A stretch of DNA of 64,000 bases from DATLRC01 sp035478435 (GTDB lineage Bacteria; Patescibacteriota; Saccharimonadia; Saccharimonadales; UBA4665). Positions 23,836 through 31,692 of the stretch are shown here, piece by piece; position 1 is the first letter of the stretch, and each line of letters starts with the position of its first letter. The stretch covers positions 38,367 to 102,366 of the forward strand of contig DATIJT010000022.1 of the NCBI GenBank assembly GCA_035478435.1, in the 5' to 3' direction. The notes beneath the pieces were generated by a model. It saw nothing but the letters and a program-made list of their open reading frames with translations, searched no databases and was not told the DNA's origin. Made by a program: the position numbers and the translations under genes.

Positions 23836-24262
23836 CAGGAAAGTTCACGACGTCAAATAATACAAAAAGGGAGGGTTTGATGCGGTAAAAACGGTGGGGT
23901 TTCTCTGGATGAGCCATAAATTTATCAATTGTTTCAGAATCGAATACGCGGCCTTCGTAAACCGATCGGGCTTTAGCAACATCATTGGGATTGCTAAGTT
24001 CCTCGGCTAAACCCTGGAGTTGTAAACCACGAGGAGAATCTTCGGGAGTTTGTGGCGAGCAAATCGCGGCGGCAACCTTAGGATTATTTCGCACCTCTTG
24101 ACTATGGCGCCTTGTGATAGAGCTAAACCAATAAATATTTAAGCCTTCGTCTGATGCGAACCAGACATTGCAAACCCAAGGTTGATTATTTTGGGAAGTT
24201 GCTAACTGCATCATCTTAGCTTCTTTCAAGTAATCTCTAATCAATTGCTCGAGCTTGTTCAT
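23801..24262 (-). CDS. Pyridoxamine-5'-phosphate-oxidase-fold flavoprotein
   Basis: 153 aa with LATSQNNQPWVCNVWFASDEGLNIYWFSS near residues 20-49, the split-barrel FMN-binding strand pattern of the PNPOx-like family; RFYRIKPSLFVLFD ends the fold. Members reduce or bind flavin, F420 or haem; substrate unknown. It shares an ATGA overlap with MazG upstream. Confidence 0.7.
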   Translation of the reverse strand: MNKLEQLIRDYLKEAKMMQLATSQNNQPWVCNVWFASDEGLNIYWFSSITRRHSQEVRNNPKVAAAICSPQTPEDSPRGLQLQGLAEELSNPNDVAKARSVYEGRVFDSETIDKFMAHPEKPHRFYRIKPSLFVLFDVVNFPDESRQEWSPSA

Positions 24263-24594
24263 CGATTATCTCCCTTGCCTGTTATAACGCCGCGTTGTTT
24301 GCGATCGGCGAGCTTGCTGAGGTTCTTTTGCATAATATCATCAAGCGATAGGCCTAAAGAGTGGGCAAGTATGGCCACGTACCAAACTACATCGGCCATT
24401 TCTTTGGCAAGTTCGGCTAAGTCTTCTTCGGAAATTTTGCCATTTTTATAGGCTACGATCTTCTTCCACTTTTCCAGCACTTCGCCGGCTTCACCGCCAA
24501 CACCCATAGCCCAAATACTGTTTTGCAAAACCGGGTCGTCGTAAGTTATGTGAGCCGTAGTCAGCGCCTGTTTTTGATACTCGTCAAAAGTCAT
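24259..24594 (-). CDS. MazG-like nucleotide pyrophosphohydrolase
   Basis: MazG-family enzymes hydrolyse NTPs to NMP and PPi. The helical metal site is visible: GGEAGEVLEKWKK (EExxE-like) and LAKEMADVVWYVAILA (ExxD). 111 aa is the typical single-domain length. It heads the three-gene minus-strand unit MazG-PNPOx-VOC. It could trim abnormal nucleotides, which would suit the nearby DNPH1-like gene. Confidence 0.85.
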   Translation of the reverse strand: MTFDEYQKQALTTAHITYDDPVLQNSIWAMGVGGEAGEVLEKWKKIVAYKNGKISEEDLAELAKEMADVVWYVAILAHSLGLSLDDIMQKNLSKLADRKQRGVITGKGDNR

Positions 24595-24627
24595 AGGGCT
24601 ATTGTAGCGTAGAATCGCCGATGCTTG

Positions 24628-25173
24628 CTAAACAATGAACTTGTGCAACTCAGGATGGTTGACTAGGTGTTTTAGCTGGTCTTTGCACCACCAAGATAAT
24701 CTATCCTCGGTGTCGTTCAAGGCCTCGTGGACAAAAGCACTCCATTCAACCCATTTGTAGCCGGCTACTTCCTCTGGATTTAACTTTACCGAGTCGTGCG
24801 TACGGGCTAGGAAGACAGGGCAAATTTCGTTTTCTACAACTCCGTTAAAAGGAGGAGTCTTATATCGATAATCGGGCAAGGCCACTATCAGGTCATGAAC
24901 AGTTATGCCGAGTTCTTCCTGGGCGCGGCGGTTAATGGCCGCGGGCATGTCTTCGTCCGGGCTGGGGTGTCCACACAAGCTGTCGGTCCAAACACCCGGC
25001 CAAACTTTTTTGCTGTCAGCGCGCCTGGTCAGCAAAAACTTGCCTTTGGCGTTGAAAATATAGCAAGAAAAAGCCAGATGGAGTGGAGTGTGCAAGTGGT
25101 GGGAAGCAAGCTTATCGGCTTTTCCCACGGGCTGGCCAGCATAGTCCACTAAAACAATCTGTTCGGGAGTCAT
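24628..25173 (-). CDS. idi: Isopentenyl-diphosphate delta-isomerase, type I
   Basis: Idi interconverts IPP and DMAPP. The catalytic Cys motif SLCGHPSP (about 63-70) and the Nudix-like RRAQEELGI are present, with HLAFSCYIFNAKGKFLLTRRA in front and WW...CKDQL at the end. 181 aa is the usual size. No MEP or mevalonate gene lies in the window, so IPP may come from genes elsewhere or from a host. A structured RNA element sits 43 nt upstream on the same strand. Confidence 0.92.
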   Translation of the reverse strand: MTPEQIVLVDYAGQPVGKADKLASHHLHTPLHLAFSCYIFNAKGKFLLTRRADSKKVWPGVWTDSLCGHPSPDEDMPAAINRRAQEELGITVHDLIVALPDYRYKTPPFNGVVENEICPVFLARTHDSVKLNPEEVAGYKWVEWSAFVHEALNDTEDRLSWWCKDQLKHLVNHPELHKFIV

Positions 25174-25215
25174 TGACTTTCACTATAGCTTTTGGATTTT
25201 AAAATTTAGTTAAAG

Positions 25216-25374
25216 ACCTACCTGTTGTCTCGCCTTCAGCTTCAAGCCTTACTAGCGGGCTGCAACTGTCAGACCGCTCCGCAAGGTATCTTCAGATACC
25301 TTTTGTTCGCCTGCTGCCAGTTTCGCTAACGCCATTAAGACTTTTACTTAACGAACGCGAGACAACAGATAGGT
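25216..25374 (-). ncRNA. Conserved structured RNA element, copy A
   Basis: The arms (plus 25216-25237 and 25353-25374) pair at 20 of 22 positions. Read on the minus strand, the core matches copy B over more than 90 nt: GTTAAG, CTTAATGGCG, TAGCGAAACTG, CAGCAGGCGAAC, GCGGAGCGGTCT, ACAGTTGCAGCCCGC and GCTTGAAGCTGAAGG. The outer stem and the apical GGTATC/GATACC stem have different sequences but still pair. It lies in the presumed 5' region of idi, and one arm ends next to the tsaC stop. Confidence 0.72.
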
Positions 25375-25932
25375 TTAGACTTTTACTGATCCTTGGCGCA
25401 GGACTTCGATGGCGTCGTCGACGACGCGAATTATGGTAGAAGGTTGGTGGTCGGATAAGTCGCCACCTTCTGAGTAGAAGTCAACCTGGTCGCCAAAGTA
25501 TTTTTTGGCCATCCCAATATTGGTGGCCAGTGGTTCGCCGGGATGGTTGGCGCTGCTGGTAAGTAGCGGGCCGGTTTGCCCCAACAACTTCTGAAGCTCC
25601 GGGAAGTCGGGAATGCGTACCGCCAGACTGCCCTGACCTAGATGCAGATAATCCAGTTCCGGTCCGGAGGGGATGACGACACTAACGGCACCGGGCCAAA
25701 ATTGCTCCACGGCTTTGAGGTAACGGTGCTTGAGTCCTAATTTTTCGAGTTGCTCCAAATTGGCCGCGATGATAGTCCCCGGTTTGTTTTCGCGTGATTT
25801 TAGTTGATACAGGCGTGCCACCGCCTCGTGGTCTTCGGCCCGGGCAATCACGCCATATACCGTGTCGGTCGGTATAACACCAACCGTTCCTGGCTTAACT
25901 AAAGCTTTGTGGGCATCAGCGAATAAACTCAT
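25375..25932 (-). CDS. tsaC: L-threonylcarbamoyladenylate synthase
   Basis: TsaC/Sua5 makes threonylcarbamoyl-AMP for t6A37 of ANN-reading tRNAs. The YrdC-domain landmarks PTDTVYGV (about 23-30), KSRENKPGTI and FWPGAVSVV are intact, and LLTSSANHPGEP closes the active site. At 185 aa it is the short TsaC form. It matters for the three CAU tRNAs in this window. Confidence 0.9.
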   Translation of the reverse strand: MSLFADAHKALVKPGTVGVIPTDTVYGVIARAEDHEAVARLYQLKSRENKPGTIIAANLEQLEKLGLKHRYLKAVEQFWPGAVSVVIPSGPELDYLHLGQGSLAVRIPDFPELQKLLGQTGPLLTSSANHPGEPLATNIGMAKKYFGDQVDFYSEGGDLSDHQPSTIIRVVDDAIEVLRQGSVKV

Positions 25933-25968
25933 ACGGTAGACAATTGTAACTTAATTTTAGATTGTTGG

Positions 25969-26047
25969 GAGGTCCGTCCTTGTAAAAAACAAAGAGATTT
26001 TTTGTAAAATCACCAGATTTTCCCACTTTTGTACAAGGACGGACCTC
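25969..26047. repeat. Hairpin element with GAGGTCCGTCCTTGTA arms
   Basis: Sixteen-nt arms at 25969-25984 and 26032-26047 are exactly complementary. The right arm continues into CGGACGAGCAT, and the same ACGGACCTCGGAC string ends the nadD gene region at 42585-42604. It may act as a terminator for the gene at 26057 (T-rich on the minus strand inside the loop). Confidence 0.7.
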
Positions 26048-26056
26048 GGACGAGCA

Positions 26057-26338
26057 TCATTTAGTCTTCAAATAGGCGTAGACCATCATGGCGGCCAGAG
26101 CAACAACAATTACTACAGTTGCGACTATAGCTACTCCAACATGGGGGCTAGCCTGCATAGGAATTTTGGGAGCAGCTTTTGGTTTTTCGGCTTCTTTAGC
26201 TGGTTCGGGTTGGTCGTCTAACCCGAATTCTTCAGTCGGCGGAAGGCTAGGAGCCGGCTGGGGCTTAGGGGGCGGCTGCACATCCATAACCGGTGGCCCG
26301 GCCACGGGCTGGGGTGAATTTTCAGAGTCAGGATTCAT
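26057..26338 (-). CDS. Proline-rich protein with C-terminal membrane anchor
   Basis: The start is set at MNPDSENSPQP (93 aa); the longer frame overlaps the opposite gene's promoter. The first 60 residues are Pro/Glu/Ala-rich and likely disordered in the cytosol; a single hydrophobic helix follows near residues 68-89 and the protein ends YLKTK. A tail-anchored architecture. Function unknown. Confidence 0.6.
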   Translation of the reverse strand: MNPDSENSPQPVAGPPVMDVQPPPKPQPAPSLPPTEEFGLDDQPEPAKEAEKPKAAPKIPMQASPHVGVAIVATVVIVVALAAMMVYAYLKTK

Positions 26339-26383
26339 AATATAACTTAGCTTTATTTTAGCACGCGGTAATGGGTTCACTGT

Positions 26384-26389
26384 ATTATG
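26384..26389 (+). promoter_or_regulatory. -10 box for the LssY_C gene
   Basis: TATTAT ends 11 nt before the chosen ATG at 26401. This supports that start over an upstream ATG that would precede the promoter. Confidence 0.4.
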
Positions 26390-26400
26390 TAACTAAACTG

Positions 26401-27237
26401 ATGATTAAATTATTAAAGCGCTTCGCCGTGCTTATCCCGGGCATCGTTATTGCCTACTTTTCGGTACGCGATATTTTCCCCTATTTCGACAAGCGGTTGC
26501 CGCTGGGTGTGGCTGTATTGGCCACTTACGTTTTAGGGGCTTATGTCTTGATACCGACCATAATTAGGCTGTTGCGCGTTTTTTACCCCGCTAACCACCT
26601 GCCGCTTTATTGCGTAACGCCCGACGGCTTCGCCTCTGACCCTATTAACATTGGGGTCATCAGCACCCGGCGTGAGCTGATCACGGCTATGGAACGGGCC
26701 GGTTGGTTTTTGGCCGATCCGCATAGCGTAAGACATTTACCAAGGCACGCGCTTAGTACGGTTTTTGGCCGGCCCTACCCTAACGCGCCGGTGAGTAGCC
26801 TGTATTTGTTTGGGCGCAGGCAAGATTTGGCCTTCGAAATCCCAATAAAGGGCAGCCGCGGCAGCCGCCATCACGTGCGGTTCTGGGCGACTAATTTTAA
26901 GCGGCGTGGGCGTTTGGCCGTCCATTCCATCTATTGGCATCACCGGCGGGAACATTTGCAAGACGATAATTTGTTGTGGGTAGGTGCCGCCTCGCTGGAT
27001 GTCGGCTTGGCGCCAATCCGCCATAATTTACAACTCACCCATATGGTCCATCCGGACACTAATAGCGAACGGGAATTGATAATTGCCCAGCTTAGAGCCG
27101 CCGGCCTGGTAGCCAAAGTCGAAAAGTTAAAATTGGGTGACCCCTACCGTTTGGTAAATCGGGCCTGGCGCGGCTACTTGCACACCGACGGCAAAATGTC
27201 CGTTATTACACCTAAGAAAAATGGGCCTTCAAAATAG
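26401..27237 (+). CDS. LssY C-terminal-domain membrane protein
   Basis: Two N-terminal hydrophobic helices (about 8-25, 38-58) are followed by an LssY_C domain: FASDPINIGVISTRRELITAMERAGWF, HHVRFWATN, LLWVGAASLDVGLA and a TH...HPDTNSERELI segment. LssY_C domains are often fused to PAP2 phosphatases; here it stands alone with a membrane anchor. The biochemical activity of LssY_C is not established. 278 aa from this start. Confidence 0.75.
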   Translation: MIKLLKRFAVLIPGIVIAYFSVRDIFPYFDKRLPLGVAVLATYVLGAYVLIPTIIRLLRVFYPANHLPLYCVTPDGFASDPINIGVISTRRELITAMERAGWFLADPHSVRHLPRHALSTVFGRPYPNAPVSSLYLFGRRQDLAFEIPIKGSRGSRHHVRFWATNFKRRGRLAVHSIYWHHRREHLQDDNLLWVGAASLDVGLAPIRHNLQLTHMVHPDTNSERELIIAQLRAAGLVAKVEKLKLGDPYRLVNRAWRGYLHTDGKMSVITPKKNGPSK

Positions 27238-27262
27238 AATAAGGTTTCCTGCCGCTCAAGCC

Positions 27263-27386
27263 GAACCACTCTACACTTCGTGTCATCCCGAATTTATTTC
27301 GGGATCCATACGGCTATAGAGAGTTCGTCTGGATGCTGAAACAAGTTCAGCATGACAGTGGTAGTTTAGAAAGTGTGGGGTGGTTC
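27263..27386. repeat. Compound palindrome between convergent genes
   Basis: GAACCAC/GTGGTTC arms (27263-27269, 27380-27386), extended by CTACACTTC opposite GAAAGTGTGG, enclose hairpins ATCCCGAA/TTCGGGAT and ATGCTGAA/TTCAGCAT. The inner hairpins are of the common 'GTCATCCCGAA..TTCGGGATCC' and 'CTGAAACAAGTTCAGCATGAC' dispersed palindromes. It separates converging stops and may terminate both genes. Confidence 0.7.
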
Positions 27387-27390
27387 AGCT

Positions 27391-29406
27391 CTATAGGCCG
27401 CCGTAGCCGTAACCATAGCCGTAAAAACTCCCGGCCGGCTTGTAATAATCGGTGATTTTGAGTGGCGGAGCAGTGCTTTTTAGGTCACTGTTTGGCATGA
27501 TATAAAGTTCGCTGCTATTTTTAGATGCCAAAAGGTAGCCGTCGCCATACCAACCGTAAGGTGAATAATCGGTAGTCGCCGAAACCTGTACTTGGTTTTT
27601 GGCGTCCTGGTCACCAACAAAAAGGCTATTTTTACCGTCGCGCAGCTCCGTCCAAAAAGTCAGGCTACCAGAGGGCGAAACAAGATAGGTAGGATAAGCC
27701 TTGGCAAAAATATTCGGGTCCAGGCTAGCCGTCTTCACGGCGCCGTTTTCAAATTCGTAGTAGTTAGTTTTCTTGTCGTCATAGTTGTAGATTGAGTAGT
27801 AAATGCTATTTGGTTTGTAGAGGACGGCTTGGGGATAGGCTGAATTAGCGGCATCGTAGGTTTGGTAATCTTTCTTGCCGCTGCCATTGGCCTGAGCACC
27901 GCGGATAATGTTTGTTTTGCCGGCTAAGTCAGTGCCGTTCCATAGGGCGTTATAGACCACGCCATCACTCAAAATGTAGAAGTTAGCGAAGTTTTGGTTA
28001 GTGTAGTTGCTGGCGTCGCCCGCCGCTTGGCTTTGATCCAGGATATTCAGCTGGCTAGATTCGGCATTGTAACTTTTAAGGGCTTCGTGGCCGGTTTGCC
28101 AAACTGGTATGGCGTTGCGCGCCGTGTTGTACACAAAATAGTGGTTATACCAGCCTACCAGCGTGAAGTTAGCATTGCCTGAGTCGAACTGGGTTACTTT
28201 GTCGTTACTGGTATCTATGATGTACAAAGCCGCTGTGCTATCACGCCTCGCCTTGAGGACTAAGTATCTCCAATCGCGCGAGGCCAGGAGTATGGTGTTG
28301 TTGGTATCTTCTTTGCCGGTGGCGGCCAGTACTATTTGGCGGTCACTGCCATCCAAATTGGTTTTGACGACATCTATTTTGCCGGTTTGATTACTTAGGA
28401 AATAGATTTTGCCGGCGGGCGTCAGGGCAAAAGTATTAGCCGCTAGCACTTTGTCAGTTACTTGAATTTTAACCTGGGCCGTATTGTAACCAGCCAGTTC
28501 TACGCTGGCCGTTTCCGCGGCCGATAATGTCGGCAAGACTATTGTGGCTTTGCCAGCTTTATCGGTCTTGGCATCTATTTTGCCGGCCTTTACTTCCGCT
28601 CCAGCTACGCCCTGGCCGGTAATTTTGTTGATCACCACAATCGGCACCTGACGGCCGGTAGCTACCAACTTCACTTGGAAAGCGCCGTTAGAATTTCTAA
28701 ATGGTACTAGTACATCCTGCTTATAATCTTTGTAATACTGTTTTTTGATGGTTAATAGGCCGTGCCCCACCGGCACCCTAAAGTGGGCTTTGCCGCTACC
28801 GTCGGTTTTAGCGGCTTTGCCGGCCAACCAGACAGCGGCGCTACTGACAGGCGTATTAGTGGTGCTGTCTACTATTTTTACCTCAAAGTTATGTTTAACC
28901 ACCAGGCCAAGCACTCTGTAGCGGCTGAAGGGGATAGCCAGTGCCGCCGCGATAACCAGCAAAGCCCCTGCTATCCAGAACCATTTGTTATGGAATAGGG
29001 CAGCTAGTTTGGTCTTTGGTGGGCTTTTGGGAGTTACGGCTTTCGTCTTGGCGGCGTCTTCGGCGGCCAATAGTTCATCGCCCTCGTGGGCGGCAATGTC
29101 ATTGACGGCCGCTTCGGTTTCGGGGTCATCGCCCGCGGCTACTGGACTTTTTGGCGTCTTAGGGGCTGAGTTTACGGCAGAATCGGCGGCTCCAATATCC
29201 TCTAGCAAATTTTTGGGGACTTCTGGAGCTGTTTTGGGGTCTTTGAAAATGTCTAGCGGGGGGAGGCTGTCTTCGCTCTCTACCTTAATGGCTTTGATGG
29301 GCGACGTTTTAACATCCGGTTTGGTTGGATCCATCATGGCGTCCACGCGGGCTTCTAATTCACGCTCTTGCTTAGGCACAGGCTTCGTTTCGTCTTTATT
29401 AGGCAT
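27391..29406 (-). CDS. Large membrane-anchored protein with beta repeats and propeller-like region
   Basis: 671 aa: an acidic/basic mixed cytosolic N-terminus of about 140 residues, a transmembrane helix (about 142-160), two carboxypeptidase regulatory-like/PEGA-type beta domains (NTPVSSAAVWLAG; GQGVAGAEVKAGK), and then repeated blocks starting GKIYFLSNQTGKIDVVKTNLDGSDRQIVL that look like a TolB/six-bladed beta-propeller. The C-terminus is YGYGYGYGGL. The large outer part suggests cell-surface binding or sensing, possibly for contact with a host. That is inference from architecture. Confidence 0.65.
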   Translation of the reverse strand: MPNKDETKPVPKQERELEARVDAMMDPTKPDVKTSPIKAIKVESEDSLPPLDIFKDPKTAPEVPKNLLEDIGAADSAVNSAPKTPKSPVAAGDDPETEAAVNDIAAHEGDELLAAEDAAKTKAVTPKSPPKTKLAALFHNKWFWIAGALLVIAAALAIPFSRYRVLGLVVKHNFEVKIVDSTTNTPVSSAAVWLAGKAAKTDGSGKAHFRVPVGHGLLTIKKQYYKDYKQDVLVPFRNSNGAFQVKLVATGRQVPIVVINKITGQGVAGAEVKAGKIDAKTDKAGKATIVLPTLSAAETASVELAGYNTAQVKIQVTDKVLAANTFALTPAGKIYFLSNQTGKIDVVKTNLDGSDRQIVLAATGKEDTNNTILLASRDWRYLVLKARRDSTAALYIIDTSNDKVTQFDSGNANFTLVGWYNHYFVYNTARNAIPVWQTGHEALKSYNAESSQLNILDQSQAAGDASNYTNQNFANFYILSDGVVYNALWNGTDLAGKTNIIRGAQANGSGKKDYQTYDAANSAYPQAVLYKPNSIYYSIYNYDDKKTNYYEFENGAVKTASLDPNIFAKAYPTYLVSPSGSLTFWTELRDGKNSLFVGDQDAKNQVQVSATTDYSPYGWYGDGYLLASKNSSELYIMPNSDLKSTAPPLKITDYYKPAGSFYGYGYGYGGL

Positions 29407-29447
29407 ATGCTTATTTATTGTCTCAAGTTTAGCACGGGCTAGACGGG

Positions 29448-30737
29448 TTATGGAAGCAGGCTGGTTTGGTTAGACAGCTGCTCTTGTTTATTTTTGAGAA
29501 CTTTGATGGTGCCGTAGACGCCGTCGTAGCCGGGGTCTAGTAGCACATCGCCGCCGCGCATTTTGGTGATTGCTGACGCTAATTCGCTGAAGCCCGCGGC
29601 TCGAATAGTTTCAATTGGCACACTTCTCAGAACACTAAATTCATCACCCAAGCGGTTAATGACTTCGTGGTACAGTCTGGTAACTGCCGCTGAGGATACA
29701 GATTTGACGTTTTTAATCTCGGCGATTATTTCGGCCAGCGGGATGATGTATTCGACTTGTTTGCCAGCTGATGCTTTTGGTTCTCCTGGACGATCGGCTA
29801 GTTCTTCTACGCGGTAATCTACGCCTACGGTCAATGGTTTGCCGCAGACCGGGCAAATGCCTTTGTGCCCCCTGGTTTCGGCGGGCGTGAAGCGCACACC
29901 GCAGGCCCGGTGGCCGTCATAGTGGTACTTGCCTTCCTCCGGGAAAAATTCAATGGTACCGACAAAGCGTTCATCGTTCGTCTTGAAGGCCCCGGCAATG
30001 TCGGCGTAGCTGACTTGGCAGTTGACCACGCTGGCTTCCCGACCCAACTTTTGTGGCGAATGGGCATCGGAATTGGAAGTTACCGTCACGCCGTCGAGCT
30101 GGCTGACGCGCCGGTTCATAGCCGGGTCGCTGGACAGGCCGGTTTCGATAATCTTGATCTCACCAGCTAGTTCTTCGAAAGCTTCTTCTAAGCTATCAAA
30201 ACCGGAACGCGAACCAAACATGCCGAACCAGGGCGTCCAAATGTGCGCAGGGATGAACAGAGCAGTGGGGTCACTTTCCAGCGTAATTTTTAGCAGTTCT
30301 TTGCTATCCAATCCCAGAATCGGCCGGCCATCGGCTTTGAGATTTCCGATGCGGCTGAGACGGTCGTTGATTTTGGCGACACTTTCCAGGCTCGGAGCTA
30401 CCAGCAAATTATGCAGCTTGCGCACCCGGCCGGCTTTGCTGTAAATGCAGGCGATTTCGACGCTTGGCACAAAGCGGATGAGGTTGTCGCGGCAAGAGGC
30501 TGGAACCTCCTTATCAATTTGTTTGGCAATCTCGTCTTTTAATTTAAAAAGTCCTGGATCGGCCGGTTCCAGCTGCTCACGCAGCTCGGCGAACCAAGCC
30601 GGATGGGTAAAATCGCCAGTGCCGATGATGTTGATGCCCTTAATCTTGCCCCATTTGTACAGCCCGGCCAGCGTGCAATCTTTGCTCGTCGCCCGCGAAT
30701 AGCGCGAATGCACATGTAGATCAACAACCAATTCCAT
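29448..30737 (-). CDS. Endonuclease Q-like PHP-domain protein
   Basis: The N-terminus VVDLHVHSRYSRATS is a PHP metal site (HxH), followed by GTGDFTHP and IPAHIWTPWFGMFGSRSGFD and SNSDAHSPQKLGRE, the remaining metal motifs. A zinc knuckle CGVRF...CPVCGKPL and GVDYRVEELADRP follow. This arrangement matches EndoQ, which nicks DNA 5' to deaminated bases such as dU and hypoxanthine. 429 aa fits. The C-terminal HhH-like segment (AAGFSELASAI) is compatible. No PCNA partner is seen. Confidence 0.85.
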   Translation of the reverse strand: MELVVDLHVHSRYSRATSKDCTLAGLYKWGKIKGINIIGTGDFTHPAWFAELREQLEPADPGLFKLKDEIAKQIDKEVPASCRDNLIRFVPSVEIACIYSKAGRVRKLHNLLVAPSLESVAKINDRLSRIGNLKADGRPILGLDSKELLKITLESDPTALFIPAHIWTPWFGMFGSRSGFDSLEEAFEELAGEIKIIETGLSSDPAMNRRVSQLDGVTVTSNSDAHSPQKLGREASVVNCQVSYADIAGAFKTNDERFVGTIEFFPEEGKYHYDGHRACGVRFTPAETRGHKGICPVCGKPLTVGVDYRVEELADRPGEPKASAGKQVEYIIPLAEIIAEIKNVKSVSSAAVTRLYHEVINRLGDEFSVLRSVPIETIRAAGFSELASAITKMRGGDVLLDPGYDGVYGTIKVLKNKQEQLSNQTSLLP

Positions 30738-30771
30738 ACAGTTCAGTATACGAGATTGGAAGTAAGGTCTG

Positions 30772-31692
30772 TTAGTTGACTTTGTACTTGTCTTTGCCTG
30801 TATTCAATAAATTGATTATGGATTGTGTGGCCATATCGCTGCACTCTTTTAGCGCTTGGTAGGTATTGTAAGCTGTATGACTGTTAGAGCCGTAATAAAC
30901 ACTTAGTGGTAATTTTTTAAATTCTCCGCTAGGAGCCGGCCAATCAATTGCCGCCCGTAGGCTACCTGTTTTTAACCGACTAAGTAGCGCGTCAAAATTA
31001 ATCACGTTCATTGGTGAAATACTTACTAACAATGCGCCTTCTTTAATTCTAGCAATAGCCTCAGCGTTAAAAAGTTCGCCGGCGCTGCCCGGTACTGCCA
31101 CAAAAATAACATCACTGACCATCAGTAATTCATCAAAATCAACAAAGTCGGCAGCATTGTCTTTTTGGGTACGGCTATAGTAAACAATCTTCTTGGGAGA
31201 GAATCCTTTTAAGCTTGCAATTATCTTTCCGCCGATTTTGCCTGTTCCAACAACCCCAATAGTAGCGTCTTTAAAGCTCTGCGCCGTTTGAAAGGTTTTA
31301 TCGCCTGTCCTACCAAGCTCGAAAAGATTACGCTGCATTGCTAGTCCTGTCGCTAGCGCGAATTCGGCAACAGCATAGGCATTGCCGCCAGGAGCATTTG
31401 TAATTGCAATACCTTTTTCGGTGGCCTTTTCACAACCAGTAATTAGCGCTCGCCAGTCAGCGCCTGTAAATGCTATTACTTTAAGCTCATCTGCAGCATC
31501 TATAACTTTTTGAGTCACCTTCTCGATCCCACCTAAGACGTAGCCAACTTTACCTTTGATCGCCTTACATAATTCTTCTTCAGTTGCTGTTGCTTTGTCC
31601 AGGCGCTCAATTTCAAAACCAGCAACTTCAAGTTGTTTTATATGCTCATCAAATATAAATAAGCTATCGGTTACTAGAATTTTGCCTTTCAT
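30772..31692 (-). CDS. D-2-hydroxyacid dehydrogenase family protein
   Basis: A Rossmann NAD-binding core GVVGTGKIGGKI (about 143-154) and the early TGADWRALITGCEKA and FALATGLAM segments are those of D-isomer 2-hydroxyacid dehydrogenases. Of the usual Arg-Glu-His catalytic triad, the final His is not evident in the W-P-A region, so activity needs checking. 306 aa. It shares an ATGA overlap with the upstream D-amino-acid oxidase gene. A paralogue is at 56603-57517. Confidence 0.75.
   Translation of the reverse strand: MKGKILVTDSLFIFDEHIKQLEVAGFEIERLDKATATEEELCKAIKGKVGYVLGGIEKVTQKVIDAADELKVIAFTGADWRALITGCEKATEKGIAITNAPGGNAYAVAEFALATGLAMQRNLFELGRTGDKTFQTAQSFKDATIGVVGTGKIGGKIIASLKGFSPKKIVYYSRTQKDNAADFVDFDELLMVSDVIFVAVPGSAGELFNAEAIARIKEGALLVSISPMNVINFDALLSRLKTGSLRAAIDWPAPSGEFKKLPLSVYYGSNSHTAYNTYQALKECSDMATQSIINLLNTGKDKYKVN

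Noticed and set aside
30772..31692. Phosphoglycerate dehydrogenase (SerA)
   Set aside because: Lacks the ACT/ASB tail, is only 306 aa, and no other serine genes are nearby; left as family-level 2-hydroxyacid dehydrogenase.
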